A stretch of DNA of 64,000 nucleotides. It comes from Asterella californica (lineage: Eukaryota; Streptophyta; Marchantiopsida; Marchantiales; Aytoniaceae). The stretch lies in the NCBI GenBank assembly GCA_036924285.1, contig JAYKYS010000001.1:8457501-8521500 (forward strand). Direction: 5' to 3'. The notes under the pieces were generated by a model. That model ran no database searches. It was not told the origin of the DNA and worked only from the letters and a program-made list of their open reading frames with translations. The translations under genes were made by a program, and so were the position numbers. Positions 10,111-22,684 of the stretch are shown piece by piece; the stretch's first letter is position 1, and each line of letters starts with the position of its first letter.

Positions 10111-12766
10111 ATTTGTTAGGATATTTCTAAAGAATCTTTGTTCCGGAACTCCAGTACTGTTTGCTTTAACTCCGGTGGACGAGATTGAAAGATCTTGCCA
10201 CGATAAACATCCAGGTCATTCAATTTCATCTCGCCAGGAATCTTTTCTCTCCGTAATGGCACCGCCTAGGGTCGGGTGGTGAACCCCGACCTCCTTGTCC
10301 TCTTGGGCGAGTACCCGCGGCAGGGGTGGTGTAATCCGTTTAAGAGAAAAACCTCCACGGTGAATTAAACAACTCTTAGAGACAAAACAAAACACACCCA
10401 CTTATTCAATAAACAGTACTAACTCTTTCAGCTCCAGCTGCAACGTTGTGTAACACAATTCATGACCAGTCTCTGTTTTATGTCCCAACACATTTCATAT
10501 CAGCCACGAAAACAATTTCTCCCCTGTGAAGGCGAGTCGGCGACCCCGACCAAATTTTGAACTTACAAGAAACCACTCGGCCGGACTATCTTTAACCGTC
10601 CTGCGTTACAGAGATAACTACAGTAACTATATACTTAATTAATTATCTGAAATTATGCTATGGTTTCTACAACCACCACAATGTCATGCTTCCGCGGCCT
10701 GATAAGTCGTTTCATACATGTATAGCGTATAATAGGTTTGGACAAACTGAATGACGGACCATTTCCATTGTCATGAACTTCAAACGTACTGCATGCTTCG
10801 TTCAGTTGCTTGATTAATGGTGAAAAACAGAGTTTGTAATAGCAAGAGCGACCGAAAATTAATATTGCAAGTATCTTTTCCCGGTGGTAGAGCCTTCTTT
10901 CATATGACCACCTTCGCTTTAGATGGTCCGGCACGAAAGCGCCTGCACGCTACACCTTTGTCCATGTGGCTTGTCACATTGCTCACTGGAGTTAGGTGCT
11001 TGCAGGAGCTAGGTGCATGCGTCTAATAAAGTTTAGTTGGACCTCTGTGCCTTCATTCAGCACTAAACATATCTATCGTATCATCTGTCAATTAACCATT
11101 CCGTATACTCTCACATTTCTGACATCATGTATCTCTCTCTTGAGTTGCGCATCTGATCGTGATATTCCTCTGTATCGGATGTCGGAATTCCCGATTGCGA
11201 GAATTGCAATTGCATCGCATGGCACCAAGTTAAACTGTTTTCTTCCATTCGCGTTATTTAAATTACGCGTGGAATCATCCTTCAGAACCACTGGAGGTTA
11301 TTATAGATCTAGAGTAAGGTGACCTAGCTAGAGCATCTCCGGATCCACCAGAGAAAGCCCATCGCGTCTTCAACGTCTTAACTTGAGACTGGAATTTAGA
11401 TGAAAATTCGCGGTCTCAGGCGGAGACTGAAAATTGACGTGTGGAATATATTCCACTCTCGTTTTCGGTCACGAGCTCGAGATTTCCAGACACTTTTGCT
11501 TGGCTTGGCCCATGACTCTGACTGACTTTAACAACCGGTTGTGTGCATGGCACACTCTTGGGTAGACGTAGGTATCTTAAAGTGTTGCTTGTGAACGGTC
11601 GACATCCCTGTTAGCTTTCCTTAAAACATGTCATGGTCTCATCCTTGGAGATGCCGTATATTACAAGACTTGTAAGTGTATGACGTCTGCAACACGAGCA
11701 AGTTGACAAGAAAAAGGAGATTTTCACCATGCACGACTCAGTCTTCTACTCCACGCGCACGAGTGAACCGCCCGTTTCCATGCCACACACGCATCAGTCG
11801 AGAAGTTGAACTTAATTGAATGGTGAACTGGTTTGAAAATGGTTTGTCCTTTTTCATTGAACTTAATCCATGGAAAAGGGCAAACCGGACCGGACTGTCT
11901 GTCAACATTCAGTCTTTTTGAACGTGTACATTCCTTTCAACTTTAAGCTCTAGCCACATCATATGTACATGGTACCTCTAATAAGTCGCCTGTTGAAGTT
12001 CTAGTTGAGTATATAGATCTAGACAAACCAAACAAAACGTGCAAACTTTAAGGTGGAATTTAGGTCAAGAAGATCTATATTATGCATGCATGTGGGCCGT
12101 CCCGGGTGTGTAACAAGAACCTACACGAGCAATACATGTCACACCAAAACAAAGTCTTCGACGAGCACATGCATGTACTAGTCGTTTTGCTCATTATTGT
12201 CAAGGAGTGGTTGGTGTCTACCTCGTGTTGTAGTCGATCGTACGATTATGATAATAAGCACGCACTGGCTGCCCCCCTTCAGCGTCCCGGCCGGATCGTA
12301 ATACGTACTGTTGCAGTCGAGAAGACAAAGGTCGTCTTGTTTTGCCCAGATGGTGGACATTTCGGATATTTGAGAATCTGCGATACGCAACCTACAGCTA
12401 CAGGATAGCTAGCTTACGTAGCCTGTAAGGTGGAACTGTTCCATTAACTTTGCGACAAAATGTCAGTCAAATCTTTTAGACTTTGAGGAACATGACAAAA
12501 GTACGTATACTCAACCTTCACACGGATCAGAACGAGCTGCATGTGTTTCGTTCTGACACGTTGTTTGGACATTATGGTACCATCTATCAGTACCCGCCGA
12601 GTACATAATGTAAACTTCTGTACTTCTCATCGGACCAAAATTAGCACTCGGGCAGTTCTGCCGCATTTTTGTATGCACAAGCGAGCACAAGCATTTTGTT
12701 ATACACATTTCTCTAGATCGATCTCTGTTGATAGTTCCAGGACCCATAAATGTTGAAGAGCTTCAA

Positions 12767-13756
12767 ATGCCGTGGAAAATGGTGATGACGTCGACAGTAG
12801 CGACCAGTGCTTGTGTTAAGAGGATGGTCGAACTGGAGCTTCTGTTCTTGCTATGCATCCTATGCTTCATTGCTCAGGATGTTGAAGCTTCGTCTCGCAT
12901 TCTATACGGACACTCCATATCTGGTTCCACAACCTCCTTCCTACATATCGAGCTGATCTATTGATACGAGGATTGCATCTTCGTCCAGTTGCTGCATTCA
13001 AGCTAGGAAATGAAACAGTTCTTAGCTCCGCTAGATTATAATCGCTTATCTTGCAGTTCAAGGAGTTTGTGGTTAATTGACTACAATTGTGGCACAGTGC
13101 AGGAATTCTAGCCCTGAGCACTGGAGATAATCTCAGAACTTACAATGTAAGAAGTTGAATCTAATGACCCTGACCGTGTACTATCGCTCCCCTATCATGT
13201 CACTTATGCGAGAAAGTAACAACGACTGAGGCTTCTGTCTTATAATTACTGTGCTAAAAAGGATATATGACATTCAACTGTATATGACAGTGTACCGACC
13301 TACAGCTGCTACAGTTTTCTTTTCCATTCAATATTTGTTACCTCTTGTCAGAATTGCGTATATATCGGTCGGCTGCGCTTATTGTCCGCCAGCGCTAGGT
13401 CGGTATGGAGTTACTTTAGCTTCCTAGTTGTTGGTTCTTCTTAGCTGTGCCTGGCCCTGACTGTTACCAGCTTTGCTTCAATTTATGTAAACTCATGATC
13501 ATTGTGCGTGCGCGCCATCGGTATTGTCCTTGTTTTGCAGCTACAGCAGTCTGATTATTCAACAAAACCTTCTGTATCGGTTTCTGAGCAGCTTTCTGAA
13601 GTATCGATATCGTCAAGGCCTGCCAGAGATCCCGCTGAAACTCACACAATCTTTCATCCAGAAGTTATGTCCTGTTCACAGGAGTACTGCTACCGTTCCA
13701 GAACTCTTGCAGAAGCACCCCCAGATTCGGTTGAGGACCCTTCAAGTGGAAAGTAA
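12767..13756 (+). CDS. Small secreted-peptide precursor, three exons (family member B)
   Basis: Same unknown family as the genes at 7277-6296 and 28417-29453. Exons: 12767-12923 (phase 1), 13103-13146 (44 nt, to phase 0) and 13541-13756, giving 138 residues. Acceptors are AGTGCAG and TTGTTTTGCAG; donors are CTG/GTTCCA (weak) and AAT/GTAAGA. The first exon encodes a signal peptide with core LLFLLCILCFIAQ and a likely cut after DVEA, before SSRIL. The last exon ends with SCSQEYCYRSRTLAEAPPDS followed by an acidic Pro/Ser tail, with two Cys after the signal. The start is chosen at the first in-frame ATG; the other family starts align better with the ATG at 12785. The last exon is shared with the relics at 9045 and 25375. 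Function unknown; an extracellular peptide role is inference from the architecture alone. Confidence 0.7.
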
Positions 13757-14302
13757 TGGATATTAGTTGGTAATACTTCATAATATTGATTGTATCTCAA
13801 ACTTGCTTGATTCCATGACTTTCCGCTCACTGTACTATACCCCAGTCGATTTTCATTCGTGTAGTCTTGTGTATATCAGACGGAGTTCAAACTTTAAAAG
13901 GCACATATGCTTAATATATACGTTGTGTCCTTCAACAGCCTTCAAGTTCACGACATCAAATGTGTTCTACTGTATATATATATCAGTCCAGATGGAGTTC
14001 AAAAGATGCACATATGCGTATACGTTTTTCCTATAATATCATTCGAATTCTGCACCTTGGAAGTTATGATATTACTCCATTTTTCATTTGTATGTCTTCG
14101 TTAGACTATTTGTAGTAAATTAAGAAGATGTCCAGAAGGATAAAGAAAAATGCGGTGAACACTCAGTCTGTAGTGTAACAAATGTTTGAGAAGTGGATAG
14201 CAGTTGTGTCGACGAGTGCGCTGTATATATGGAAGGACACCTCACTGAAGATTGGACCATCTCACTTGCTGTAAGTTAATGTGTGTAAAATATGAGCATC
14301 TT

Positions 14303-14463
14303 ATCAAGATCTTGTCAGCCCCATCCGCCTGTAGCCCGGGCGCCGTGGGGTCGAATCTTCCTGGCGGGGGGACTCATGCTGTGCAAGGGCAGCAGCATAT
14401 GGCTGCAGAAAGCCCCACAGCGAAAAGAGGCTAAAAAAAACCAAACAAAAAAATCAAGATCTT
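14303..14463 (+). mobile_element. SINE-like insertion with 11-bp target site duplication
   Basis: The 11-bp word ATCAAGATCTT at 14303-14313 is repeated exactly at 14453-14463. Between them is a 139-bp body that is G/C-rich at its 5' side, contains a B-box-like GGGTCGAATCT (about 14348) and ends in an A-rich tail (AAAAAAAACCAAACAAAAAA). An A-rich tail plus a target duplication of this size are hallmarks of LINE-mobilised retroposition. No A box is visible, so the copy may be 5'-truncated. Confidence 0.85.
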
Positions 14464-15157
14464 ATAACCCATATCCGAGTTGTTGATCGATATCAAATGC
14501 ATGCACATAGAAACCAGAGAAAATGAAACCGCATGAAGGATCTATTCCAAATCCGGATGGATTCATCGTAAAAGTCAAATAACGGCGGAAGTAACTGTAT
14601 ACATCACAGCTTAGTACATTTTCCTCTCTGTAGTTGCTCCAAAGTTCATCAAAGAAGATTGTTGCATGTAACTTAATCAGATATCATCAGTTTCCACGCT
14701 CCTGACGAGTGATGTTGAAACATTACTTACTGTACGCGGTGATAGTCCTTCACTATCATGATCATGAGACGTTACCAAGCTTCAGGAGATCAAGTGATAT
14801 CATGGCTGTAACGAGTGAAGATTACTATACAGCTTATAATTAGTAGACTTTGTCCTGAAGATATATGCTACAGGTTTGATGGTGGAGAATGTTCGTCTCC
14901 CTATGACTTAAGGTCCAGCTCATCTTGGAGAAATGAGTTTCTAAACTCTATCTGTCTTCAAGATTCTAGATTGTGTAGCGCCACGCCCTAGGTTTGTACT
15001 CCATACAGGAGAACTGTTTGCACTAGTGACTTAACAACGGTTTCTTGGAAACCGAAGAGTGCAATTGTGCTTTCTTGTACCCATTCTAAAGCCTTAGGCT
15101 ATATAGTGTTCTGAGTCCTAACCATTTTTGGATGCAGTAATTATAGTGTTACCAACT

Positions 15158-15185
15158 ATGGATCATGAGCGAACTCATGATCCAT
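15158..15185. repeat. Perfect 12-bp hairpin, CGAA loop
   Basis: ATGGATCATGAG, CGAA, CTCATGATCCAT. Isolated in non-coding sequence. Confidence 0.9.
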
Positions 15186-15399
15186 GCTTAAGTATTATTT
15201 GTAACCGATGATTCGTCTTATAGGTTGATCCTGATCATGATAGGTGAATGTGATATCTTTGTCGCGGAGCAGTTGACGAACTCTAAGATAGAATACGTTT
15301 GAACCAATTAGTCATAAATGTGATATGGCCAACTTGTCCATGCGCGCAGGCACTCTCAAACCTCCGGTTTCTCACTGTATACTTCTTCATTCATGAATT

Positions 15400-15432
15400 C
15401 TGCCTGAAATAATTACATATTATTTCAGGCAG
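15400..15432. repeat. Perfect 14-bp hairpin, 5-nt loop
   Basis: CTGCCTGAAATAAT, TACAT, then the exact reverse complement. The words GCAGT and TATAC recur on both sides, hinting at a small local duplication. Confidence 0.9.
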
Positions 15433-17187
15433 TGCAGTATACGATAGATTCTAAGAGTAGTGCAGTATTTAGTTTAGCCTTTCTATCTTAACGTTTCAAA
15501 TATCATAGTGTAACAATAATTCAGATTATATTCATCCACAAATATGGTGTAGCGAACGTTACATTATTTTGCCCAGTTAACGTTCTTATGGTTTAGGTTT
15601 CCACCAGTGGAGATACCCTTAGGTTACTTGAGCTTGATCACACCTCTCTTTTGACTAGTTGTAGACTAAAACCAATCACTTTGTTATGTTAATGAAATTT
15701 CGTGCATTAATTTAATTGTTAGACGATTTGGATTGCAGAGGTATTTAGTCACACTCCAAATAGTGAAATAATGAATAAAAAGACATAGTGATTAATTTTA
15801 CTGTGGATAACCAGTCATTGAGTGTGATGAAACAATATATCGCTAAGAGGACTGTGATTTAGCAAATTTCTGCTCAAAACAGGTGTACATATAATGCACG
15901 ACAAGATGTGCATTACCTTGCATAATGTACAAAGGCTTGAGAAGAATCAAAAAATTGGGAATTTTCGTTCGATGAATACACAGACACCTGAGCATTCATT
16001 TTCCTTCGAGAGATTCTTGTTCGCTTAATTCGACGGAATTCTACCGTCAACACTAGTGCTAACGAAGTCCGGAAGCCGATTCCGTGCAATTCAACTTTCG
16101 ACCGAATCGGATCGATGCTTCCACGGAGAAAAAACGAGTCGTAGAGTCGTGCACGTGAACGTGGATTCTGGAAGAAGGAAATCGAATCTATTATCGCCAC
16201 TCGGTGGATCTCCTTTATTTCGTCAACTGCTGTAATCAAGTCCGGAATGATAGCTCACTTTTATAACAGCTCGTCATGATCAGCATCTTGAGACCATTTG
16301 AATTGATCATGGCGAACCTTAAGGTCCACCCTTAACTCCGTGAATTAATATTTCGGCCAGCTATCGTTTCAAGTCCCGTAGATGACAAGTATTGTATCAT
16401 GCATATTGTCAGCTGGTTCTGCATGCTGCCCTGCACATCAGTGATCTCTCATGGTCTCCTCTCGATCATCTGTCTTGAGAATGTCTTCACAGAAGACTGA
16501 CATCAAGACAAATAGAAACAGCATGCATCACTGTAGACTGTATGAGAATCTAGATCCTTTGGTAGTTACTACTTAAAAGCAAGCGTCTATTGCTGGATTC
16601 CATTAACTTTATATGTGTCCTCAAGTATATCGCCAGTTCGCTTAATTAATTCTTAAGTTTCAAGAGTCAATACCGATGATGTCTTGATTAAACATGAGCC
16701 GCAGTTGGCATCCAGATCTGGGTCACCGATTAGGAATCCGGACTGACCGGCATCAATCGACTGTGGGGTCACCCATTCTTCGGTATATAGAAGAGGACCA
16801 ATCATTCTACCAAGGCTCTTCCTTTTTGACAGTAGTGACAGCACTGGGTATCCGGGATGAGGTGATGATAATATTGTGCTTTGTGGTGGCGCGAGCGACA
16901 GTGACCGAAAAGGAGACTTGTAGCTAGCTTGGTGCCAACCAGGGCCAAATGTTGTACATGTTACTCGATCGATCTCGGCAAGAGAAAAAGGAGCACCACG
17001 CAAGTACAAACCCAGCTAAACATGTACAGTAGGTTCGGACCATTTTAAGGGGAACCCTGAAATCCCAGAAAGTTTAACCGACCAACGAAATCAAGGAATC
17101 AATCAAAAGGTAATGTGAATAGCCTGATGTGACCTCGCGAATGGAAGCCAAAAACGGTTAACAAGCTGACGACGAAGTCTCTATAAG

Positions 17188-17477
17188 TGTTGACATGCGT
17201 AGTAGTACAAGATACTGAAGTCTTGTAAGACTTTGGGCTGAAGTCTTCAAAGACTTTGGGCACAACTATTTTACGGAGATCTAACCCCAAAAGTCTTTTG
17301 ACTCTTCTTATATATTGAGAAGGGGCTTTGCCCCCAAGTCAGTCTCTTTAGTGATACTCTGTTCTTTCTTTTTTTCCTCTTGTGAAGGTTGAGAGAGCCT
17401 CCTTCTTTGTTAGAAAGTTTTCCTCCCCTGTTGGAGTGGTGTTATGAATTGAGTTCTTGCTGCCATACATCGTGACA
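17188..17477 (+). repeat. Copia 5' LTR
   Basis: 290 bp, starting TGTTGACATGC and ending ATCGTGACA (TG..CA). A TATA-like word (CTTATATATTGAG) lies mid-LTR and probably marks the old promoter. Two similar words around AAGTCTT..AAGACTTTGGG occur inside. It pairs with the LTR at 22321. Confidence 0.93.
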
Positions 17478-17489
17478 TGGTATCAGAGC
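17478..17489 (+). other. Primer binding site, initiator Met-tRNA
   Basis: TGGTATCAGAGC directly follows the LTR end. It is the standard complement of the 3' end of plant initiator tRNA-Met, used to prime minus-strand DNA synthesis. Confidence 0.92.
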
Positions 17490-18102
17490 TTGAGTGAAGG
17501 GATTAGAGATTGGAGGCAGGACTCAGATTGCAAGTGGAGGTGTTGTAATTTTTTGCACATGAAGATTTCTCTTGAGGCGAAACTCTAATAGGTGTCCTTG
17601 CTGTTTGAAACTACTTTCGAAAGTCCAGACATCATTTTTTCTGGTGCAACAAGGAATGACAGTGTTGGTGACAGGTTCTGAATTTTTAAATTGTCCCTCT
17701 GTTGTGTTTGTTGTGTGTTTTTGTGAGAGTTTTCACAATTATAATCAGTCAACAAGCTTTGTCTGCATTTTTTAGGATCTTTTATTCATTTTTAGCCAAA
17801 ACAGACAAAATCATCCCCGTATCAGAGTACTTTAGAGTAAAGATTTCGCAGTATCTACCCAATGAAATTTTTCTGAACTCATTCCGAGCTATTTCATTTT
17901 AGGGCATACAGTCAACTATACTTTGACTACGTATTTGAAGATGTAAACGACATCTTTTAGACATTCTGACACTTTGTGCCACACGGATCTATGCCCAGAC
18001 CTACATCTATATAATCCTAGAATCAACATTTCTATCATTGTGTGAAATTCTGATCTGTTCAGAGACACTGTCTGTATCTTCATTTCTTACGTCTAATCCA
18101 TC

Positions 18103-21100
18103 ATGAGTAGAATAGATACGTTTTCAGCCATTTCCGATGAGCCTTTAGACAAAAACAACTACTCCATATGAAAGTATCCCATATCCGCTTTCTTGAAAGG
18201 CCAAAGCCTGTTTGGCTTGGTCACAAAGACAGATGTGAAACCCGTTGGAGTTGATACAGATCCTGATGTTGATGCATGGAACAAACGAGCTTGTCAAGTT
18301 GTGCATTATCTTTCTTTATGTATCTCACCTTCCATGTTTGGTTATATACAGTCTGTTGATACCCCCAAGAGGTCTGGGATGCACTAGCTAATGTTTTTCA
18401 GACATCTACCAAAGCTCATAAGTTACAACTAAAGCAGCAACTCTTAGATGTTAAGAAGGGTTCATTGAGCATTACAAATTATGTTTATCAAGTGCAAGGC
18501 CTTGTTGAGCAGCTTAACAGCATAGGGGTGAAAGTCGAGGATGATGATCTCATCCTACACATCATCAATGGTCTTGGGAAAGAGTACAAATCTTTCGAGA
18601 CTTCCATTGCTGTTAGAGATACTTTTCCCAAGTCCGATGAGTTGATTCCTATGTTAGTGTCAGAAGAGATTCGTCTTCAGGGCAATGGTGGTTCTGTCTC
18701 ATCACAAGAGCAACCTTTCTTTGTTGGAGGTAGAGGCTGAGGACGAGGAAAGAGCTTCGGTGGTAGAGATAAGAACCGATTTGGTTCTTCTGGTCGAGGT
18801 CAGTTCTCTTAGCAGCAACAGAACCTTCGACCTGACCATCAGCAACAGCAAGCTAAAGGCGGGCGTGAGCAGCGATTCTGTGCATACTGCAAAACCAAAG
18901 GTCATGTGATCAAGACCTGCTTCAAGAGGCAAGAAGACATCAGGTTTGGTAAGCTTCCACAACAAAACTGTGTGTCGACAGAGGAACTTTTTTCAGATGG
19001 CAGTCTTCTAACGATAGCACATGTCATGGGTTCTATGAGCAAACCTACTGATGAGTGGTTTATTCATTCTGGAGCTTCGAACCACATGACAGCACATGGT
19101 GAATGGTTCAGCCAGAAGGAGCCATAGAGGACACCAGCAATAGTCTATACTAGTGATGATACCCAGCACAACATTACACATATGGGTACAGTTCCTCTAT
19201 CTGTTGCATCTTCAAACATTTTTGCTTTGGGAGATGTACTGTATGTGTCCACCATTACTAGGAATCTAGTTTCGGTAGGTCAGATGGTGGAACAGGGTTA
19301 TCAAGTTCGATTCAACAGCAAGGGATGTATTGTTGAAACCAACGATAACAATGTAGTTGCCAGAGGATCAAGAGTAGGAAGGTTGTTCAAATTGGATGTT
19401 GTTCAACCTCAACTTCAAGCCACGATGTTTGTTCATACATCTGGAATCTCAGATTTAGAGATGTGACATAAGAGAGTAGGCCATATGAACTATCAACGGT
19501 TGAAGACCTTACCTACGTCAGAGTTAGTTATAGGTCTTCCCAAGTTCACATCTCCTATCCCATCTTTGATTTGTGAAGCTTGTCAGTTTGACAAGCAAGC
19601 TAGGCAGCCATTTCGCCATCAGGGCACTAGAGCCTCTAGGGTGTTGGAGTTGATACATTCTGATGTATGGATTGCATTTCAAGCAAGCTTGAATGGTTCT
19701 CAGTACTTCGTCTCGTTCATAGATGACTTCTCGCGATTTACATGGGTCTACTTCCTCAGGCCAAGTCAGACGTCTTTGATGTGTTTCAGTCATCAAGACC
19801 CTAGTTGAGAAATAGTATATAACCATTGCATCTTACGGCTCCGTTCTGATGGAGGAGGCGAGTTCATCTCTCGTCACTTTGACACTTTTTTGCAAGAGCA
19901 TGGGAGAGAGGTCACGTGCAGCTACAGCTCGCAACAGAACGATGTAGCAGAGAGGAAGAACAAACACATTACAGAGTCAGCACGTGCGATGCTGAATGAG
20001 AAGTCTATGCCTAAGTGTTATTGGACAGAAACTGTTGCATGTGCTGTCTACCTCATGAACCATGCACCAACTGCAGCGGTACATAAGAAGACCCCCTACG
20101 AGGTATTAGTAGGCAAGAAACCAGACCTCTCTTGTCTCAAAGTGTTTGGTTCTATATGTTTTGTACATGTATCAGATGAAAGACGCAGCAAGCTACATCT
20201 GAAAGCTGAGAAGTGTATCTTCTTAGGCTATGCTTCTGATACGAAGGGATATAGGTGTTATATCCCAACTTCGAGGAGAATGCTCATCAGTAGAGATGTT
20301 TTTTTTGATGAATTGTTATCTTGGTATCATGTTATGTCAGATTCTGTTGCTATTTCATCTATTCTATCCTCTGTCCAACGAGTTCAGGTTGGTTCTACAA
20401 CCACTCAGTCCACTAGTTCATGTAGTGGTAGTGTTGTATTTCATCCAATGCGCATGAGAGCTCCTTGGTCTAGCCAAGTCCCTGTAGTTGCTGTACCTAC
20501 AATTCAAGTCCTTCCACCTGTTGTTCAACCTACACAGGTTGCACATTCCAACAGTTCTCTAGTGTTGCAGCAGATGATCAATGAGCATCGCACTGCAGAT
20601 ATTGTGTATGCTTTTGACGACCACATCATCATCTCTCAGCCAAATCAGGGATCTGAAGCTGGACCATCAGGTCAATCTGATCTGCGAAGGTCCACCAGAG
20701 CGAGACATCCTGTCCAACGTTTTCTGTGTGAAGGTTTCTTGGTTGAACACCATGCCTACATGGTGAATGTCTTACATGAGCAGGAACCGAATTCTCTTGA
20801 GGAGACGATGCATCAGGCAAAATGGGTGAAAGCTATGCAAATTAAGCTTTCAGCTTTGCAAAATCAGCAGACTTGGGAGCTGGTTGATTTACCTTATGGT
20901 AGGAAAGCTATTGGTTGTAGATGGATTTACAAGGTCAAGAGAAATTTGGATGGTTCAGTCCACAAGCATAAGGCGAGACTTGTGGCTAAAGGATGTGCGT
21001 AGCAGTATGACCTTGACTTTGAGGAAACCTTCAGTCCGATAGCCAAGATGGCTTTCATACGCACCCTTGTGGCATTAGCTACAAGTAAAACGTGGCAACT

Positions 21101-22280
21101 GCATCAAATGGACTTCAATAATGCTTTCTTGAACGGAGATCTGCAAGAGGAGGTCTACATGGTGCAACCCTCTGGATACGAAGACCAGAGGTATCCAAAT
21201 AAAGTTTGTAGACTCCAGAAGTCATTGTATGGACTTAAGCAAGCTCCAAGAGCTTGGAATGCCAAGATTAACTCGTTTTTATTATTGCTTGGCTTCCGTC
21301 TTTGTAGTTTAGACTCCTCATTGTACTCTTTGCAAGTCGATGATAACATAATACTGATCGTCATCTATGTAGATGATCTTGTTATCTCTAGAACCTCTAA
21401 GAGCTTTATCAAGCAAGTGAAGGATCAGCTGAAAGGAGAGTTTGATATGAAAGATCTAGATGAATTGAAGTACTTTCTAGCTATTGAGTTCATCAAGGAT
21501 GGAGGTGATACATGGTTGTTACAGAGACAGTATGCTCTGAATAAGCTAGAACAGTTTGGAATGACAACTTGTATGTCTATCTCTACCCCTCTTGTGTCTT
21601 CTCTGAAGTTGAATGCTAAGGATGGTGAGCTATTAACAGATCCTAATTTCTATAGACAGATTGTAGGCAGCTTGATCTACTTGATCATTACTAGACCTGA
21701 TCTAAGTTATGTTGTAGGTCTAATTAGTCAGTTCATGCAGGCACCTAGGAAATCTCATCTTGATGCAGTTCTACGGATTCTACGATACATGAAGTTCACA
21801 ATCCAGTATGGACTTCACTACGCAGCCGGTGGTCCTCTCTTGTTACATGGTTTTACTGATGTAGACTGGGCAAGAAGTGCTCAAGATAGAAAATCTACGT
21901 CAGGTTTTGTCTTCAGCCTTGGAGACTCTGCTGTTAGCTGACAGTCGAAGAAGCAACCTACAGTTGCTCTGTCATCGACTAAAGCAGAATACAGAGGTGC
22001 CACTAATGCTACTTGCGAATCCGTTTGACTTCATACCTTATTGAAAGATATAGGTGTAGAATTTTTTGACCCTATTGTTTTACACACAGACAATATCAGC
22101 AGTATTAAACTTGTTTCTAATCTTGTTTTTCATGCTAGGACCAAGCATATAGAGGTTCATTATCACTTTATTCGAGAAAAAGTATTGGCTGGAGAGATAG
22201 ATCTGAGATATGTATCTACAGGTGAACAAGTTGCTGATATATTCACTACGCTTTACCTAGAGATAAATTTGATATTTTAA
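18103..22280 (+). pseudogene. Copia gag-pol polyprotein, interrupted
   Basis: Starts MSRIDTFSAISDEPLDKNNY at 18103; the frame shifts near 18370, apparently by one lost base. Gag ends with the zinc knuckle CAYCKTKGHVIKTC (18879-18920). The protease motif reads WFIHSGASNHMT at about 19060; the catalytic Asp of D-S-G-A-S is His here (codon 19065), so the protease would be dead. The integrase shows HKRVGHMN, then CEAC, then HSDVW, RSDGGGEF and AERKNKH. The reverse transcriptase has the YVDD box at 21366-21377 and SLYGLKQAPRAWN. RNase H runs to KHIEVHYHFIREKV and ends near 22280. In-frame stops lie at 18169, 18738, 18810, 19125, 19464, 19806, 21000, 21939 and 22026; all are TGA or TAG. Confidence 0.95.
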
Positions 22281-22310
22281 GGATATTGTGTTAAGGATAT
22301 TGATATGAGC

Positions 22311-22320
22311 TTGAGGGGAC
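22311..22320 (+). other. Copia polypurine tract
   Basis: TTGAGGGGAC lies immediately before the 3' LTR. The corresponding tract before the truncated LTR at 8720 reads TTGAGAGAGAC. Confidence 0.8.
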
Positions 22321-22609
22321 TGTTGACATGCATAGTAGTACAAGCTCCTGAAGTCTTGTAAGACTTTGAGCATAAGTCTTGTAAGACTTTGGGCACAACT
22401 ATGTTACGGAGACCCAACCCCAAAAGTCTTTTGACTCTCTCTATATATTGAGAAGGGGCTCTGTGCCCAAGTCAGTCTCTTTAGTGATACTCTATTCCTT
22501 CTTTTCTTCCTCTTGTGAAGACTGAGAGAGCCTCCTTCCTTGTTAGAAGGTTTTCCTCCCCTGTTAGACTGGTGCTATGAATTGGGTTCTGCTGTCATAC
22601 ATCGTGACA
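22321..22609 (+). repeat. Copia 3' LTR
   Basis: 289 bp, the partner of 17188-17477, with the same ends and the TATA-like word CTATATATTGAG. It is followed by TAAG. Confidence 0.93.
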
Positions 22610-22656
22610 TAAGTTCTGAACGTGAGCTTCTAATTATAAGCTCATGTTCTGAAAGA

Positions 22657-22684
22657 TAATCTGTTAGTGAACACTAACAGATTA
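22657..22684. repeat. Perfect 13-bp hairpin, 2-nt loop
   Basis: TAATCTGTTAGTG, AA, then the exact reverse complement. A second foldback (TGAGCTT..AAGCTCA) lies just upstream at about 22623-22644. Both are in the immediate 3' flank of the copia element. Confidence 0.9.

Larger units (their letters stand above)
9640..12766. other. Intergenic with hairpins and a G/C-rich repeat patch, no gene
   Basis: Contains the hairpin at 9893-9917 and a tRNA-like patch at 10000-10100. The stretch 10250-10340 is G/C-rich with several ACCCC/GGGGT words and could be an old SINE or LTR fragment. ORFs of 60-110 codons occur on both strands (for example 10996-11322, 12082-12408) but overlap each other and show no domain, signal or splice context I trust. 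The promoter of the gene starting at 12767 must lie at the right end. Confidence 0.4.
13757..17187. other. Intergenic with SINE and hairpins, no gene
   Basis: Holds the SINE at 14303-14463 and perfect hairpins at 15158 and 15400. A diverged duplication around GGAGTTCAAA..GCACATATGC occurs near 13880 and 13990. A 108-residue minus-strand ORF (16239-15913) and a 118-residue one (17009-16653) show no domain I know and no splice or start context, so I do not call them genes. Confidence 0.45.
17188..22609 (+). mobile_element. Full-length but decayed Ty1/copia retrotransposon
   Basis: About 5.4 kb. 5' LTR 17188-17477, PBS 17478-17489, coding region about 18103-22280, polypurine tract 22311-22320 and 3' LTR 22321-22609. 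The flanks read ATAAG before the element and (A)TAAG after it, consistent with a 4-5 bp target duplication; the exact length is unclear because the LTR also ends in A. Domain order is gag, protease, integrase, reverse transcriptase, RNase H, which defines Ty1/copia. The two LTRs differ at roughly one position in ten by my eye alignment, so the insertion is old. The coding region carries many stops and a frameshift and is not expected to be active. Confidence 0.95.
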
